Shown here: piece by piece, positions 53,902 through 63,277 of the stretch
How the letters are laid out: every line of letters starts with the position of its first letter
Numbering within the stretch: position 1 is the stretch's first letter
DNA from: an uncultured Clostridium sp.
GTDB taxonomy: Bacteria > Bacillota > Clostridia > Lachnospirales > Lachnospiraceae
NCBI GenBank assembly: GCA_900547035.1
Contig: URFM01000005.1
Location: forward strand, 43,661-107,660
DNA: 64,000 nt
Reading direction: 5' to 3'
The notes under the pieces: generated by a model
What the model was told of the DNA's origin: nothing
Seen by the model: only the letters and a program-made list of their open reading frames with translations
Databases searched by the model: none
Made by a program: the position numbers and the translations under genes

Positions 53902-54250
53902 AGAAAGGGAGCAGTCTCTCTCCAGAAGGATTGACCCAATTATTGAGGAAAGGATGGACCAGGCGGACTTAAGCTTTGAGACCATCGCGGGTGAGCTGTA
54001 TTTTACGCCGAACTATCTGCGCTCCCTGTTTAAAAAGGAAACAGGGATGACCTTTGTGGAGTATCTGACGGAGAAACGGATGGAGAGAGCCCGGCTTCTG
54101 CTTCAAAAAGGGGAAATGAAAATTAACGCGGTGGCTTCCGCTGTGGGATATAATGATTCCAAGTATTTTTCACTGATTTTTAAACGGATTAACGGAATGT
54201 CCCCAACGGAGTACCAGAATATTTATGGGAAAGGAGAAGTGAAGGGATGA
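53846..54250 (+). CDS. AraC-type DNA-binding protein, remnant of a YesN response regulator
   Basis: About 134 residues: a short helical linker (MELLEQFLCQISQQAEKHRE) and a complete AraC double HTH (LSFETIAGELYFTPNYLRSL and INAVASAVGYNDSKYFSLIF). YesN regulators have a 120-residue receiver with the phosphorylated Asp at their N-terminus; here that part is absent, because the gene begins within the last 56 bases of the kinase gene in another frame. The start is uncertain: ATG 53846 after AGGG, or GTG 53807/ATG 53816. The overlap and missing domain suggest a deletion fused the kinase end to the regulator linker. It may act constitutively on the operon or be inactive. Confidence 0.8.
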   Translation: MELLEQFLCQISQQAEKHREREQSLSRRIDPIIEERMDQADLSFETIAGELYFTPNYLRSLFKKETGMTFVEYLTEKRMERARLLLQKGEMKINAVASAVGYNDSKYFSLIFKRINGMSPTEYQNIYGKGEVKG

Positions 54251-55167
54251 AAAAACGGGGGGTATTAAGCCAGCTGAAACGCGAGAAGGTTTCTTATCTG
54301 ATGCTGCTGCCCAATGTCATCATGTTCCTGATTTTTACGGTGTATCCTATTTTATGGGCAATGCGCTACATGTTTTATGACTACAAGGGATATGGGGAAG
54401 CCAGATTCGTAGGTCTGGAGAATTTTGAACGGGTACTTACGCGGGATACGGTATTCTGGAATTCGGTGGTCAATACTTTTGTTTATGTGGGTGGGAAACT
54501 GATTATTACTCTTCCCATTGCTTTCTTGATTGCGGTCCTGGTTCACAAGAGTTCCAGGAAAAACGCGGTTGTTCAATCCGTGATTTTTACGCCCACTATT
54601 ATGAGCAGCGCGGTTATGGCTCTTATTTTTTACTTGATTTTTAACACCTACAACGGAAGCGTCAATAAAATTTTAATGTCTGCGGGACTGATTAAGCAGA
54701 ACGTTAACTGGCTGGGGGTCAATTACGCTATGCTGACAGTCATTATCATCGCCGTCTGGGGAGCCATCGGAAATTACATGGTGTACTTTATCGCGGGATT
54801 GACAGGAATTTCCGATGATATCTATGAGAGTGCCAAAATTGACGGGGCGAATGAAACACAGTCTCTGTTTTATATTACTATTCCTATGCTGGCGCCGATT
54901 ATCAAAATGATCCTTATGCTGGCGCTGGTGGTGTCCTTCCTGGATATGCAGAGTATTCTGGTGCTGACGGAAGGAGGCCCTATGAATGCTACCAATGTTA
55001 TGTTCCTTTATATTTATCAGCTGTTCTTCCCTGTAACCTCCGGTTCAACGGTTCCTCAGGAATTCGGGTACGGAGCCGCGGTCAGCGTTGTAGCGGCATT
55101 GATTGTAGGAGCCGTAACCCTGTTTTACCTGTTCCTGGCCAGAAAGCTGGACAAGGTGATGGAGTAG
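54247..55167 (+). CDS. Sugar ABC transporter permease, MalF-like
   Basis: 306 residues, six membrane helices, with the cytoplasmic EAA loop SAKIDGANETQSLFYITIPM (about 196-215) that contacts the ATPase. First permease of a type I CUT1 importer. The ATG overlaps the stop of the AraC gene by 4 bases (ATGA), so the truncated regulator is still translated in series with the permeases. It works with the permease at 55181 and the binding protein at 50642. Confidence 0.94.
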   Translation: MKKRGVLSQLKREKVSYLMLLPNVIMFLIFTVYPILWAMRYMFYDYKGYGEARFVGLENFERVLTRDTVFWNSVVNTFVYVGGKLIITLPIAFLIAVLVHKSSRKNAVVQSVIFTPTIMSSAVMALIFYLIFNTYNGSVNKILMSAGLIKQNVNWLGVNYAMLTVIIIAVWGAIGNYMVYFIAGLTGISDDIYESAKIDGANETQSLFYITIPMLAPIIKMILMLALVVSFLDMQSILVLTEGGPMNATNVMFLYIYQLFFPVTSGSTVPQEFGYGAAVSVVAALIVGAVTLFYLFLARKLDKVME

Positions 55168-55180
55168 GAGGTAGATGACT

Positions 55181-56035
55181 ATGAAAAAAAAGAGATGGAC
55201 TCCTGTGAAGGTTGTGGCGGCAGCGGTCAAATGGGTGTTTCTGATTGCCATGTGCGTGTTTACCCTTTATCCGGTATTCTACGCGGTAATCGGCTCTTTC
55301 AAAACTAACGCGGAGCTGACGCTGGGGAACAGCCTGTTTCCGGAGGCATGGCATTATGAAAATTATCTGTATGCCTTTGAAAAGCTGGATTTTGGTCTTT
55401 ACACGTTAAACAGCGTAGTGCTGGCGCTGCTGACCGTAGTACTTTCAGTAGTGACAGCCTCCATGGCGGGATATGTAATCGGACGAAGAGAATTTATAGG
55501 CAAAAAACTGCTTTCAGCCCTCTACCTGGGATCTATGTTTATTTCTGTCGGTTCCGTGGCCTTGTATCCGCTGTATAAGCTGTTAAATTCCTGGGGACTT
55601 ACCTCTAACTTGATGGGGCTGGCCTTGATTTTGACTGGCGGTCAGGTTTCCAATATTTTCCTTATTGCCGGATTTGCCAGAAGTGTTCCAAAGGAGCTGG
55701 ACGATGCAGCCACCATTGACGGGGCGGGAGTGTTTCGGATTTACTGGCAGATCATTGTGCCTATGATCCGGCCAATCTTAGGGATCGTAGCCCTGTTTTC
55801 CTTCCGGACAGCCTGGAATGAGTTTATTACGGCCCAGGTCTTTACCATGTCCAACCCCAACTTAAAAACTCTCAGCGTGGCAGTGGCTAATCTGAGATAT
55901 TCCTCCAATGCGGCGGCGGAGTGGCATATTATGGCAGCAGGCGCTTCTATCGCCCTGATTCCAATTTTGATCGTATATCTGCTGGCAAATAAACAGTTTA
56001 TTGCGGGTATCACCGCGGGAGCGGTAAAAGGATAA
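55181..56035 (+). CDS. Sugar ABC transporter permease, MalG-like
   Basis: 284 residues, six membrane helices, EAA loop DDAATIDGAGVFRIYWQIIV (about 168-187), and C-terminal FIAGITAGAVKG typical of CUT1 MalG-like proteins. AGGAGG (55166-55171) favours ATG 55181 over ATG 55175. Second permease of the importer, 13 bases after the first. Confidence 0.94.
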   Translation: MKKKRWTPVKVVAAAVKWVFLIAMCVFTLYPVFYAVIGSFKTNAELTLGNSLFPEAWHYENYLYAFEKLDFGLYTLNSVVLALLTVVLSVVTASMAGYVIGRREFIGKKLLSALYLGSMFISVGSVALYPLYKLLNSWGLTSNLMGLALILTGGQVSNIFLIAGFARSVPKELDDAATIDGAGVFRIYWQIIVPMIRPILGIVALFSFRTAWNEFITAQVFTMSNPNLKTLSVAVANLRYSSNAAAEWHIMAAGASIALIPILIVYLLANKQFIAGITAGAVKG

Positions 56036-56039
56036 CAGT

Positions 56040-57389
56040 ATGAAAGCTTCGCCTATGACGGAGGGAAGGGTTTCCGGTCACATTTTAAAGCTGTTCTTTC
56101 CTATTTTGGGTGGCTCTCTTTTTCAACAGATGTACGGCCTGGCGGATGCCATGATTGTGGGGCGGTATCTGGGAAAAGAGGCCCTTGGGGCGGTAGGAGG
56201 CTCTTCTATTCTGGTTATTAATTTTATTCTTTATCTTATTATTGGCTTGGCCAACGGCATTACGGTGGTGGCGGCCCAGGCCTATGGCTCCGGACAGAGA
56301 GAACGGTATCGGCAGATTGAACGGGAAGCAGTCCGACTTACCCTGACAGCGGGGATTCTGTTTGCGGCGGCGGGAACCTGTCTGGCAGAGCAGATTCTTA
56401 AATGGATGGATACGCCGGAGGAAATGATGGAACTTTCCGTAATCTATCTGAGGACCTATTCGATCTCCTTTCTTCCGGCTGCATTCTACAATATGGGCGC
56501 CGGCTTGCTGAGGGTAGAGGGGGACAACGCCAGCCCTCTGAAATATCTGGCGGCCGCCAGCTGCCTGAATTTGATTTTGGTACTGCTCTTTATTCTGGTA
56601 TTCCGAATGGGCGTGAGAGGGACCGCTGCGGCTACTGTGCTTGCCCAATGTTTCAGCGCGTTCTGTATTCTTTGCAAGATGAGAAAGGGAGAAGAGGGAG
56701 AGCGCGTTGATGTCTTCACAGCAGAGCGGAATATTGGAAACCGTAAAAAGATATGGACGGATATTTTAAAAATCGGTATTCCCACCGGAATGCAGTCGGA
56801 TCTTTATCTGCTGGCCAATATGTTGATGCAGGTGAGGATTAACTCTTACGGTACGGACTGTGTGGCGGCCTTTTCCGCCTATGGAAGGATTGACAGCTTT
56901 TTCTGGGTAATTATGTCCGCCTATGGAATTGCAGTTATGACGTTCTGCGGCAGCAACTATGGAGCCAGACAGTATGACCGGATTCGGCAGGGAATTCGGG
57001 TTACCACCATATGGGCCATGGCTTCAGCCGCCCTGTTCAGCCTTTTTACCGTAACTTGCTGCGGGAGATTGATGAGACTGTTCAGCGGCGATGAGAGCGT
57101 CATAGGAATCGGTATAGAAATTTACAAGATTGTAACGCCTTTTTATGCGGCTTATGTGATGACGGAAATTTTCTCCGGAGGAATCAGAGGCTGTGGAAAA
57201 ACATTGGTTCCTATGGCATTAACCTGCATTGGGGTATGCCTGATCCGGATAGTCTGGACGCTGTGTATCGGTTTCATGGATCTGGGAATGAATCCGCTGA
57301 TGGTTTCCTATCCGGTTACATGGATGATTACCAGCCTGGCTTTTGTGGTCTATTATAAGAAAGGAAGGTGGCTTCTTCCGCATATTTGA
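56040..57389 (+). CDS. MATE-family efflux transporter
   Basis: 449 residues, twelve predicted membrane helices in two MatE repeats (FPILGGSLFQQMYGLADAMI starts the first). It begins 4 bases after the permease stop, so it is probably the last gene of the sugar-uptake operon. An exporter at the end of an importer operon may remove by-products of the imported compound; that is inference. It is only distantly similar to the MATE gene at 38438. Confidence 0.92.
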   Translation: MKASPMTEGRVSGHILKLFFPILGGSLFQQMYGLADAMIVGRYLGKEALGAVGGSSILVINFILYLIIGLANGITVVAAQAYGSGQRERYRQIEREAVRLTLTAGILFAAAGTCLAEQILKWMDTPEEMMELSVIYLRTYSISFLPAAFYNMGAGLLRVEGDNASPLKYLAAASCLNLILVLLFILVFRMGVRGTAAATVLAQCFSAFCILCKMRKGEEGERVDVFTAERNIGNRKKIWTDILKIGIPTGMQSDLYLLANMLMQVRINSYGTDCVAAFSAYGRIDSFFWVIMSAYGIAVMTFCGSNYGARQYDRIRQGIRVTTIWAMASAALFSLFTVTCCGRLMRLFSGDESVIGIGIEIYKIVTPFYAAYVMTEIFSGGIRGCGKTLVPMALTCIGVCLIRIVWTLCIGFMDLGMNPLMVSYPVTWMITSLAFVVYYKKGRWLLPHI

Positions 57390-57584
57390 ATTTATGGAAA
57401 ACAGCAGAAGAGAAGGGGGAGTTTGCGTGCGGACTCCCCTCATTTTGCGGCTATCCGGCCCTTATTTCACCGGAGGATAAAAGAAAAAGACTTCTTATCG
57501 GTTGTCAGCCGGAAAAAATGATGGTATACTGTTACCACGCCCTGACCCTGCCGGGGAAGGGCCAGAAGAAAAACGAGGGATTGC

Positions 57585-59669
57585 ATGACAAAAGTATTAT
57601 ATATTGCGGAGAAGCCCAGCGTTGCCAGACAGTTTGCCGATGCGCTTAAAATCCAGGGAAGAAGGACGGATGGCTATATTGAGTCAGAGGAGGCCATCGT
57701 GACCTGGTGCGTAGGCCATTTGGTGACCATGAGCTATCCGGAGGCCTACGACCCAAAATATAAGCGATGGAGTTATTCAACGCTTCCATTTCTGCCAAAG
57801 GAATTTAAGTATGAGGTCATTGAAGGCGTTTCCAAACAATTCCAAATCGTAAAGGGTTTATTAACCAGACCGGATGTGGATACTATTTATGTCTGTACCG
57901 ACTCCGGACGGGAGGGAGAATATATTTACCGCCTGGTGGCCCAGATGGCCGGAGTGAAAAATAAGCGGCAGAAACGGGTATGGATTGATTCCCAGACGGA
58001 GGAAGAGATCCTGAGGGGCATCCGGGAAGCAAAGGATGAATCCGAGTACGACAATCTGTCTGCCTCCGCCTATCTTCGGGCGAAGGAAGACTATCTGATG
58101 GGCATCAATTTTTCCAGAGCCCTGACCTTAAAGTATGGGCCGCCTATGGCCGCTTATCTGAAGACCAACCGGACGGTGCTTTCCGTGGGCCGTGTGATGA
58201 CCTGCGTGCTGGGGATGGTGGTGCGCCGGGAGCGGGAAATCCGGGAGTTTGTGAAGACCCCCTTCTACCGGGTAATCGGCTCCTTCCTCCCGGCCGGAGC
58301 AGGAGCTGAGGCGTCCCTGGCCTTCGACGGTGAGTGGAAGGCGGTGGAGGGCTCCCGGTATTACGGTACGCCCTTTCTCTATAAGGACAATGGCTTTAAG
58401 GAGGAGAATACCGCTAGGGAGCTGATTGATTTTCTGAAGGAAGACCCGCCGGTAACGGCGGTGCTGCTGAAGAAGGAGAAAAAGAAGGAGACCAAAAATC
58501 CTCCCCTTCTCTACAACCTGGCGGAGCTCCAGAACGACTGCTCCAAGCTCTTTAAAATCAGCCCCGATGAAACCCTGCGGGTGGTTCAGGAGCTTTACGA
58601 GCGCAAGCTGGTGACCTATCCCAGAACGGACGCCAGAGTCCTCTCCACAGCGGTGGCAAAGGAGATTGGAAAAAACATCGGCGGACTAAAAAATTACGGC
58701 CCCATGTCCGCTTTTGCCCAGGAGGTGCTGGCGGGGAGCGCCTACCGGACCATCGGGAAGACCCGCTATGTAAATGACAAGCAGATTACGGACCATTACG
58801 CCATCATCCCAACGGGCCAGGGCCTGCCGGCCCTCAGGAATCTTTCTCCGCTGTCGGAGAAGATTTACCAGCTGATTTGCCGCAGGTTTATCGCCATTTT
58901 CTATCCGGCAGCGGTTTATCAGCGATTCAGCCTGGAGTTGGAACGGAAGAAGGAGCATTTTTTCGCCAGCTTCAAGGTGATGGACCAGCCGGGATATCTG
59001 AAGGCGGCGGATGTGAACTTCGGGAAAAAGCCTGCGGTGGAAGAGGAGATGGAGGGGGAGCAGAAAAGAACGTTTGACCAGACTGCTTTCCTTCAAATGC
59101 TTGCGAAATTGAAAAAAGGTGATATACTTACTGTAGCGGATTTGACCGTCAAGGAAGGGGAGACCTCTCCGCCCAAACGATACACCTCCGGTTCTATGAT
59201 TCTTGCCATGGAGAACGCAGGTCAGCTGATTGAGGATGAGGAGCTGCGGGCTCAGATTAAGGGCAGCGGCATCGGCACCAGCGCTACCCGGGCGGAGATT
59301 TTAAAGAAGCTCTTTCATATACAGTATCTGAACCTGAATCAGAAGACGCAGGTGATTACCCCAACTCTGCTTGGGGAGATGGTCTATGACGTGGTGGATC
59401 ATTCCATCCGGCCCCTGCTGAACCCGGAGCTGACGGCCAGCTGGGAGAAAGGGCTGACCTATGTGGCTGAGGGAAGCATCACCTCGGAGGAGTACATGGA
59501 AAAGCTGGAACGCTTTGTGGCGGGAAAGACCATCGGCGTAATCCGTATGGACAATCAGAACCAGATGCGGCAGTTTTTTGACGCTGCGGCAGTCTTTTAT
59601 CAAAAAGGCGGTTCAGAGAAAAAGAAAAACAGCCGGAGCGGGACGGAAAAGTCCCAGAACCGGTTATAG
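57585..59669 (+). CDS. topB: DNA topoisomerase III
   Basis: 694 residues of type IA topoisomerase: TOPRIM start VLYIAEKPSVARQFADAL, DSGREGEYIYRLV, and the active Tyr in KLVTYPRTDARVL (about residue 344). No C-terminal zinc ribbons are present, unlike TopA at 21352, and the tail is Lys-rich. Topoisomerase III decatenates DNA and resolves recombination intermediates. ATG 57585 lacks a strong ribosome site (GAGGG), but gives the canonical N-terminus. TopB homologues also occur on mobile elements, but the flanks here look chromosomal. Confidence 0.93.
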   Translation: MTKVLYIAEKPSVARQFADALKIQGRRTDGYIESEEAIVTWCVGHLVTMSYPEAYDPKYKRWSYSTLPFLPKEFKYEVIEGVSKQFQIVKGLLTRPDVDTIYVCTDSGREGEYIYRLVAQMAGVKNKRQKRVWIDSQTEEEILRGIREAKDESEYDNLSASAYLRAKEDYLMGINFSRALTLKYGPPMAAYLKTNRTVLSVGRVMTCVLGMVVRREREIREFVKTPFYRVIGSFLPAGAGAEASLAFDGEWKAVEGSRYYGTPFLYKDNGFKEENTARELIDFLKEDPPVTAVLLKKEKKKETKNPPLLYNLAELQNDCSKLFKISPDETLRVVQELYERKLVTYPRTDARVLSTAVAKEIGKNIGGLKNYGPMSAFAQEVLAGSAYRTIGKTRYVNDKQITDHYAIIPTGQGLPALRNLSPLSEKIYQLICRRFIAIFYPAAVYQRFSLELERKKEHFFASFKVMDQPGYLKAADVNFGKKPAVEEEMEGEQKRTFDQTAFLQMLAKLKKGDILTVADLTVKEGETSPPKRYTSGSMILAMENAGQLIEDEELRAQIKGSGIGTSATRAEILKKLFHIQYLNLNQKTQVITPTLLGEMVYDVVDHSIRPLLNPELTASWEKGLTYVAEGSITSEEYMEKLERFVAGKTIGVIRMDNQNQMRQFFDAAAVFYQKGGSEKKKNSRSGTEKSQNRL

Positions 59670-59702
59670 TTATAAAAACATTTTTAAAGGAGAACTGGAT
59701 TT

Positions 59703-60509
59703 ATGAAGTTAGAGGAAATGAAGATTACAGAGCTGTTCGATACCAGCCACACCATCGCAGCTAAGCTGTTTGAGGGAAAGACCTACCCCTGGGAGGTTTT
59801 AGAGAATATTGGAAGTTTTATTGAAGAGCTGGGCGCCACTCTGCCGGAGAAAGAGTACCGGAAAGTGGGAAAGAACATCTGGATTCACCGCACCGCCCGT
59901 CTGGCCCCCACCATTGCCTTGGGAGGTCCTGCCATTATCTGCGCCCATGCGGATGTTCGCCATGGAGCATTTATCCGCGGACGTGTGATTATTGGAGAAG
60001 GCGCTGTAGTGGGAAATTCCTGTGAGATTAAAAACGCAGTTCTCTTTGACGGCGTTCAGGTTCCCCATTACAACTATGTAGGAGATTCCATTCTGGGTTA
60101 CCAGGCACATATGGGCGCCGGAGCTATTACCTCCAATGTGAAGTCTACCAAGACTTTGGTGTCCGTTCACGCCGAAGAGGGAGCGCAGGAGACCGGGCTG
60201 AAGAAATTCGGCGCGATTTTAGGAGACGGCGCTGAGATCGGCTGCAACAGCGTACTGAATCCTGGGGTTGTAATCGGAAAGAACTCCATTGTGTATCCTC
60301 TTTCCAGCGTAAGAGGCTGCGTGCCTGCAAACTCCATCTATAAGGGAAAGGATGAAATCGCTGCCAGAGAGGAGCGCAAGGATGCGTCCGCTGAGAAGAC
60401 GGAGGAGAAGGCCGCAGCAGATGAAACCGCGGCAGCGGCTCCTGCTAAGAAGACAAGGACCAGAAAGAGCACTTCCGGGACTTCCAAATCTTTAAAGGTG
60501 GTAAAGTAA
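59703..60509 (+). CDS. Left-handed beta-helix (hexapeptide repeat) acyl/sugar-nucleotide transferase-like protein
   Basis: 268 residues. An N-terminal helical region is followed by hexapeptide repeats (IWIHRTARLAPTIALGGPAI, GRVIIGEGAVVGNSCEIKNA, GAILGDGAEIGCNSVLNPGV). The repeats resemble the C-terminal half of GlmU-type sugar-1-phosphate nucleotidyl/acetyltransferases, but no nucleotidyltransferase domain is present. The last 50 residues are a low-complexity Ala/Lys/Glu tail ending in KTRTRKSTSGTSKS. An acyltransferase role on a sugar nucleotide is likely; the substrate is unknown. Its ribosome site AAAGGAG lies at the usual distance. Confidence 0.78.
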   Translation: MKLEEMKITELFDTSHTIAAKLFEGKTYPWEVLENIGSFIEELGATLPEKEYRKVGKNIWIHRTARLAPTIALGGPAIICAHADVRHGAFIRGRVIIGEGAVVGNSCEIKNAVLFDGVQVPHYNYVGDSILGYQAHMGAGAITSNVKSTKTLVSVHAEEGAQETGLKKFGAILGDGAEIGCNSVLNPGVVIGKNSIVYPLSSVRGCVPANSIYKGKDEIAAREERKDASAEKTEEKAAADETAAAAPAKKTRTRKSTSGTSKSLKVVK

Positions 60510-60542
60510 ATTTCGATAGAAACTGATTGTATATAAAAAATC

Positions 60543-60589
60543 AACCCTGCCCCGCAGCTGAGTGGCTTTCGCTGCGGGGCAGGGTTTTT
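60543..60589. terminator. Strong bidirectional terminator
   Basis: AACCCTGCCCCGCAGC (60543-60558) pairs with GCTGCGGGGCAGGGTT (60571-60586), flanked by A run on the left and T run on the right, between convergent genes. Confidence 0.92.
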
Positions 60590-60613
60590 GCGGCGTCGCC
60601 AGGGAGCGGCGCT

Positions 60614-61243
60614 TTATTTTGTTCCAAAAATCCGGTCGCCGGCATCGCCCAGACCAGGACAGATGTAAGCGTTCTCATTAAGACAGCGGTCCAGGTGGCC
60701 TACATAAATCTGGATGTCCGGATGGGCCTTCCGAAGGCGCTCCAGACCCTCGGGAGCTGCGATAATGGCCATAAATTTAATCTTCTTTCCGCCGTGCTGC
60801 TTGATGAAGTCTACGGCAGCTACAGCGGAGCCGCCGGTGGCCAGCATGGGGTCGGTGACGATGATCGTTCTCTGGTCGATGGGATTGGGAAGCTTGCAGT
60901 AATACTCATGAGGTTCGTGGGTGACCTCGTCCCGGTACAGGCCGATATGTCCTACCTTGGCGCTGGGAACCAGGGCCAGGATTCCATTTACCATCCCCAG
61001 TCCGGCTCTTAAAATGGGGACCACCGCCAGTTTGCGGCCGGCAATCATGGGCGTCATGCACGTCTCGATGGGGGTCTCTACCTTTACGTCTTCCAGGGGA
61101 AGGTCCCGAAGGGCCTCGTAACCCATGAGCATGGCGATTTCCTCGATGAGAGCGCGGAATTCGTTGGTTCCGGTGTTTTTGTTCCGGAGGATGGAGATTT
61201 TGTGCTGAATCAGGGGATGGTCGAAAATCATTACATTTTCCAT
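60614..61243 (-). CDS. upp: Uracil phosphoribosyltransferase
   Basis: 209 residues. The PRPP-binding loop is [20 protein letters not shown] (about 128-147); the C-terminal uracil site includes the [20 protein letters not shown] end. It salvages uracil to UMP. ATG 61243 ([15 protein letters not shown]) is the family start; AAAGGAG lies 12 bases upstream. A reading 25 codons longer has no family support. Confidence 0.97.
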   Translation of the reverse strand: MENVMIFDHPLIQHKISILRNKNTGTNEFRALIEEIAMLMGYEALRDLPLEDVKVETPIETCMTPMIAGRKLAVVPILRAGLGMVNGILALVPSAKVGHIGLYRDEVTHEPHEYYCKLPNPIDQRTIIVTDPMLATGGSAVAAVDFIKQHGGKKIKFMAIIAAPEGLERLRKAHPDIQIYVGHLDRCLNENAYICPGLGDAGDRIFGTK

Positions 61244-61283
61244 ATAGTTGACAGCTCCTTTGTATTGTGATAGTTGACTGCTT

Positions 61284-62108
61284 TTATTTGGTAACCGGGT
61301 CGTAGGATACAATGACATAATCGCCCAGAGCGTGGGGAACCGGCATGGAGAAGCAGATCATGCCCTGTTTTTCATAGCTGAAGGACTGGGGCCATTCTCC
61401 CGCCTGGTTTAAGGGGAAGTCAGCGCCCTCAAAAATTTCCGTCAGGGTTTCCAGGGACAGGCTGCTTCGATATTCCAGCACAGCGGATAGCTCTTCCGAT
61501 GTGAGATTTAAAAACTGCACGTCGTCGCTGAGAACGTAGCCTGCCATAGTATAGGCGTCAGTAAAGTCGCTGAAGCCAAGGTCTGCGGCCTGGGTCATGC
61601 TGACGGTATTGGAATAGAATAGATTGGTGGGATGGGCAGCTCCCTGGACATTTAAGGTTCCCTCATAGGTAGCGGTTAAACGGCTGCGGTTGACGGAGAT
61701 GACGCTGCACTGGATATCCAGCTGGTCGTTTTCCGTATCAATTTCATTTGCGTCGATGACGGAAAGAGCATTGTTTTTCAAAAGCTCATTAATCTTTTCC
61801 TGAAGCTCCTGGTCCTCCAGATTGGATACCACGGGATATTGAATAGTAACCTTACCGGAGGTATAGGTTTCCAGGTTCGCAGTCACGCTGGAAGAAGCAT
61901 CCGTCTGTTCCGTACTCTCCATGGTTTCTGGGGGTGTGGTCTCGGGAGTTTCTGAAGAAGAAGCCATCGTTTCCTCAGCGGCTTCCGTGTGAATAGTGGA
62001 AAGGTCCAGTTTATCCGGAGTGCGGCTGACAGTCAGTCCGATGGCAACTCCGCCGACGATCACCGCCGCCGCGGCAGCTCCAATGAGAACTTTTTGGCTG
62101 GTGGTCAT
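61284..62108 (-). CDS. Single-pass membrane protein with DUF3298/RsiV-like extracellular domain
   Basis: 274 residues. One N-terminal membrane helix (about 6-26, [20 protein letters not shown]), then a Ser/Thr/Glu-rich linker (30-75), and an extracellular C-terminal domain. Within it, [16 protein letters not shown] and a Thr/Ser-Met-Thr-Gln segment resemble the DUF3298 domain of RsiV-type proteins. No cytoplasmic anti-sigma domain and no sigma factor gene adjoin it, so an anti-sigma role is not supported. AAAGGAGG sets ATG 62108. It lies 40 bases upstream of upp and is probably co-transcribed. Confidence 0.72.
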   Translation of the reverse strand: MTTSQKVLIGAAAAAVIVGGVAIGLTVSRTPDKLDLSTIHTEAAEETMASSSETPETTPPETMESTEQTDASSSVTANLETYTSGKVTIQYPVVSNLEDQELQEKINELLKNNALSVIDANEIDTENDQLDIQCSVISVNRSRLTATYEGTLNVQGAAHPTNLFYSNTVSMTQAADLGFSDFTDAYTMAGYVLSDDVQFLNLTSEELSAVLEYRSSLSLETLTEIFEGADFPLNQAGEWPQSFSYEKQGMICFSMPVPHALGDYVIVSYDPVTK

Positions 62109-62227
62109 AAAAATTCCTCCTTTGTTCGACAATTTTCACTTTCCATCATACCATTAAAGGAGGGGAATAGCAAGGAAAAGACAGGGACGGAAGGGGAAAG
62201 GTTTTCTTAAGAAAAACAAAAAACCTC

Positions 62228-62258
62228 TTGACCGATTGTTACAACCGGAATATATAAT
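62228..62258 (+). promoter_or_regulatory. Promoter of flavodoxin lipoprotein gene
   Basis: TTGACC (62228-62233) is followed by TATATAAT (62251-62258), giving a 17- to 19-base spacer depending on the -10 register. Confidence 0.55.
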
Positions 62259-62290
62259 CGGAAGTACAAACGATAGAAGGAGGTTCCAAA

Positions 62291-62974
62291 ATGAGAAAGT
62301 TAATCAGCGCGGGAATGGCGCTTGTAATGATGGTGACACTGGCTGCCTGCGGGCAAAGCGGAAGCGGGGCGGCTTCCACAGAAGCGCAGTCCTCATCTGC
62401 GGTGGAAACAGAAGCGGAATCCGGGGAAGCGGCGGAAGAGATAACCGGGGAAACACCTGCAGATACGGCGGAAGAAACAGACGGCGCCGGGGCGGAGCAT
62501 AACATCCTGGTGGCTTATTTTTCCTGGTCAGGCAATACCCAGGAAATGGCTTCCTACATTGCGGAGCAGACCGGAGGCGACCTGCTGGAAATCCAGCCGG
62601 CAACCCCCTACCCGGAGGACTACAACGAGTGCGGCGACGTGGCGTTGGAAGAGCGGGACAATAACGAGCGTCCGGCCATCGCCAATCTTCCTGAATCCAT
62701 TGATCAGTATGATGCCATTTTAATCGGCTACCCCATCTGGTGGCATACGGCTCCCATGATTATCGGCACCTTTTTGGAAAACTATGATTTGACCGGAGTG
62801 GATGTATATCCCTTTACCCAGTCGGCCTCAATGGATACGGAACAATTTGACAATTCAATCGCCTTTGTGCGGGAGAGCGCCGGCAATGGGACGGTACATA
62901 ACGGGCTGTTTACGCGGCCGTCGGATACTGAGGCGATCGACGCTTATCTTGTGGAGAACGGGCTGCAGCAGTAG
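62291..62974 (+). CDS. Flavodoxin-domain lipoprotein
   Basis: 227 residues. A signal peptide with lipobox LAAC (Cys at about 20) and an acidic Ser/Glu/Ala-rich linker precede a flavodoxin fold. The FMN phosphate loop is YFSWSGNTQEMA (about 76-87), and LIGYPIWWHTAPMI (about 143-156) supplies the isoalloxazine stacking region. It is anchored outside the membrane and probably transfers electrons at the cell surface, a trait seen in gut Firmicutes with extracellular electron transfer or quinone-type chemistry; the partner is unknown. AAGGAGG precedes ATG 62291. A second small lipoprotein gene follows and is broken by the IS200-like element. Confidence 0.88.
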   Translation: MRKLISAGMALVMMVTLAACGQSGSGAASTEAQSSSAVETEAESGEAAEEITGETPADTAEETDGAGAEHNILVAYFSWSGNTQEMASYIAEQTGGDLLEIQPATPYPEDYNECGDVALEERDNNERPAIANLPESIDQYDAILIGYPIWWHTAPMIIGTFLENYDLTGVDVYPFTQSASMDTEQFDNSIAFVRESAGNGTVHNGLFTRPSDTEAIDAYLVENGLQQ

Positions 62975-63001
62975 GGCGATGGAACAAAGGCGGGTGCAGA
63001 T

Positions 63002-63174
63002 ATGAAATACAAGCTATCCTTTGTGACCTTTTGCAAGATAATTTTTGTATCCCTGGCGCTGGGCGGCTGCGCCGGTCCGGAGACTTCCCGGCCGCCAGGT
63101 AAAGATTACGGCTTTAGCCAGTTGAGTATGTTGGAGTTTTTCGTGTTCCGAAAAACGGATACATGCGAGACAAA
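63002..63174 (+). pseudogene. Small lipoprotein gene, apparently cut by the IS200-like element
   Basis: ATG 63002 opens a signal peptide with lipobox LGGC (Cys about residue 23) and then about 35 residues (GPETSRPPGKDYGFSQLS..). The frame runs into the left end of the insertion element, where it reads across terminal hairpin sequence to a chance stop at 63235. The natural C-terminus is therefore lost or displaced; a Cys-containing open stretch after the element (63930 to the window end) could hold the remainder, but this was not confirmed. Confidence 0.55.
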
Positions 63175-63214
63175 CAACCACCCGCTATGCGGGTGCGCGT
63201 CGATTGTTATACAA

Positions 63215-63277
63215 AAAATCACCTTTCCGTTATAATAAAGGTGTTCAGGCCAATATTAAAAAAGGAAAGGTGATTTT
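63215..63277 (+). promoter_or_regulatory. Hairpin that hides the tnpA ribosome site
   Basis: AAAATCACCTTTCC (63215-63228) is the exact complement of GGAAAGGTGATTTT (63264-63277). The right arm contains the GGAAAGG ribosome site and ends at the tnpA ATG, so the mRNA stem should keep transposase synthesis low, as known for IS200. Confidence 0.85.

Noticed and set aside
61284..62108. Anti-sigma factor RsiV
   Set aside because: Only a DUF3298-like outer domain is suggested; there is no cytoplasmic anti-sigma domain and no sigma gene beside it.
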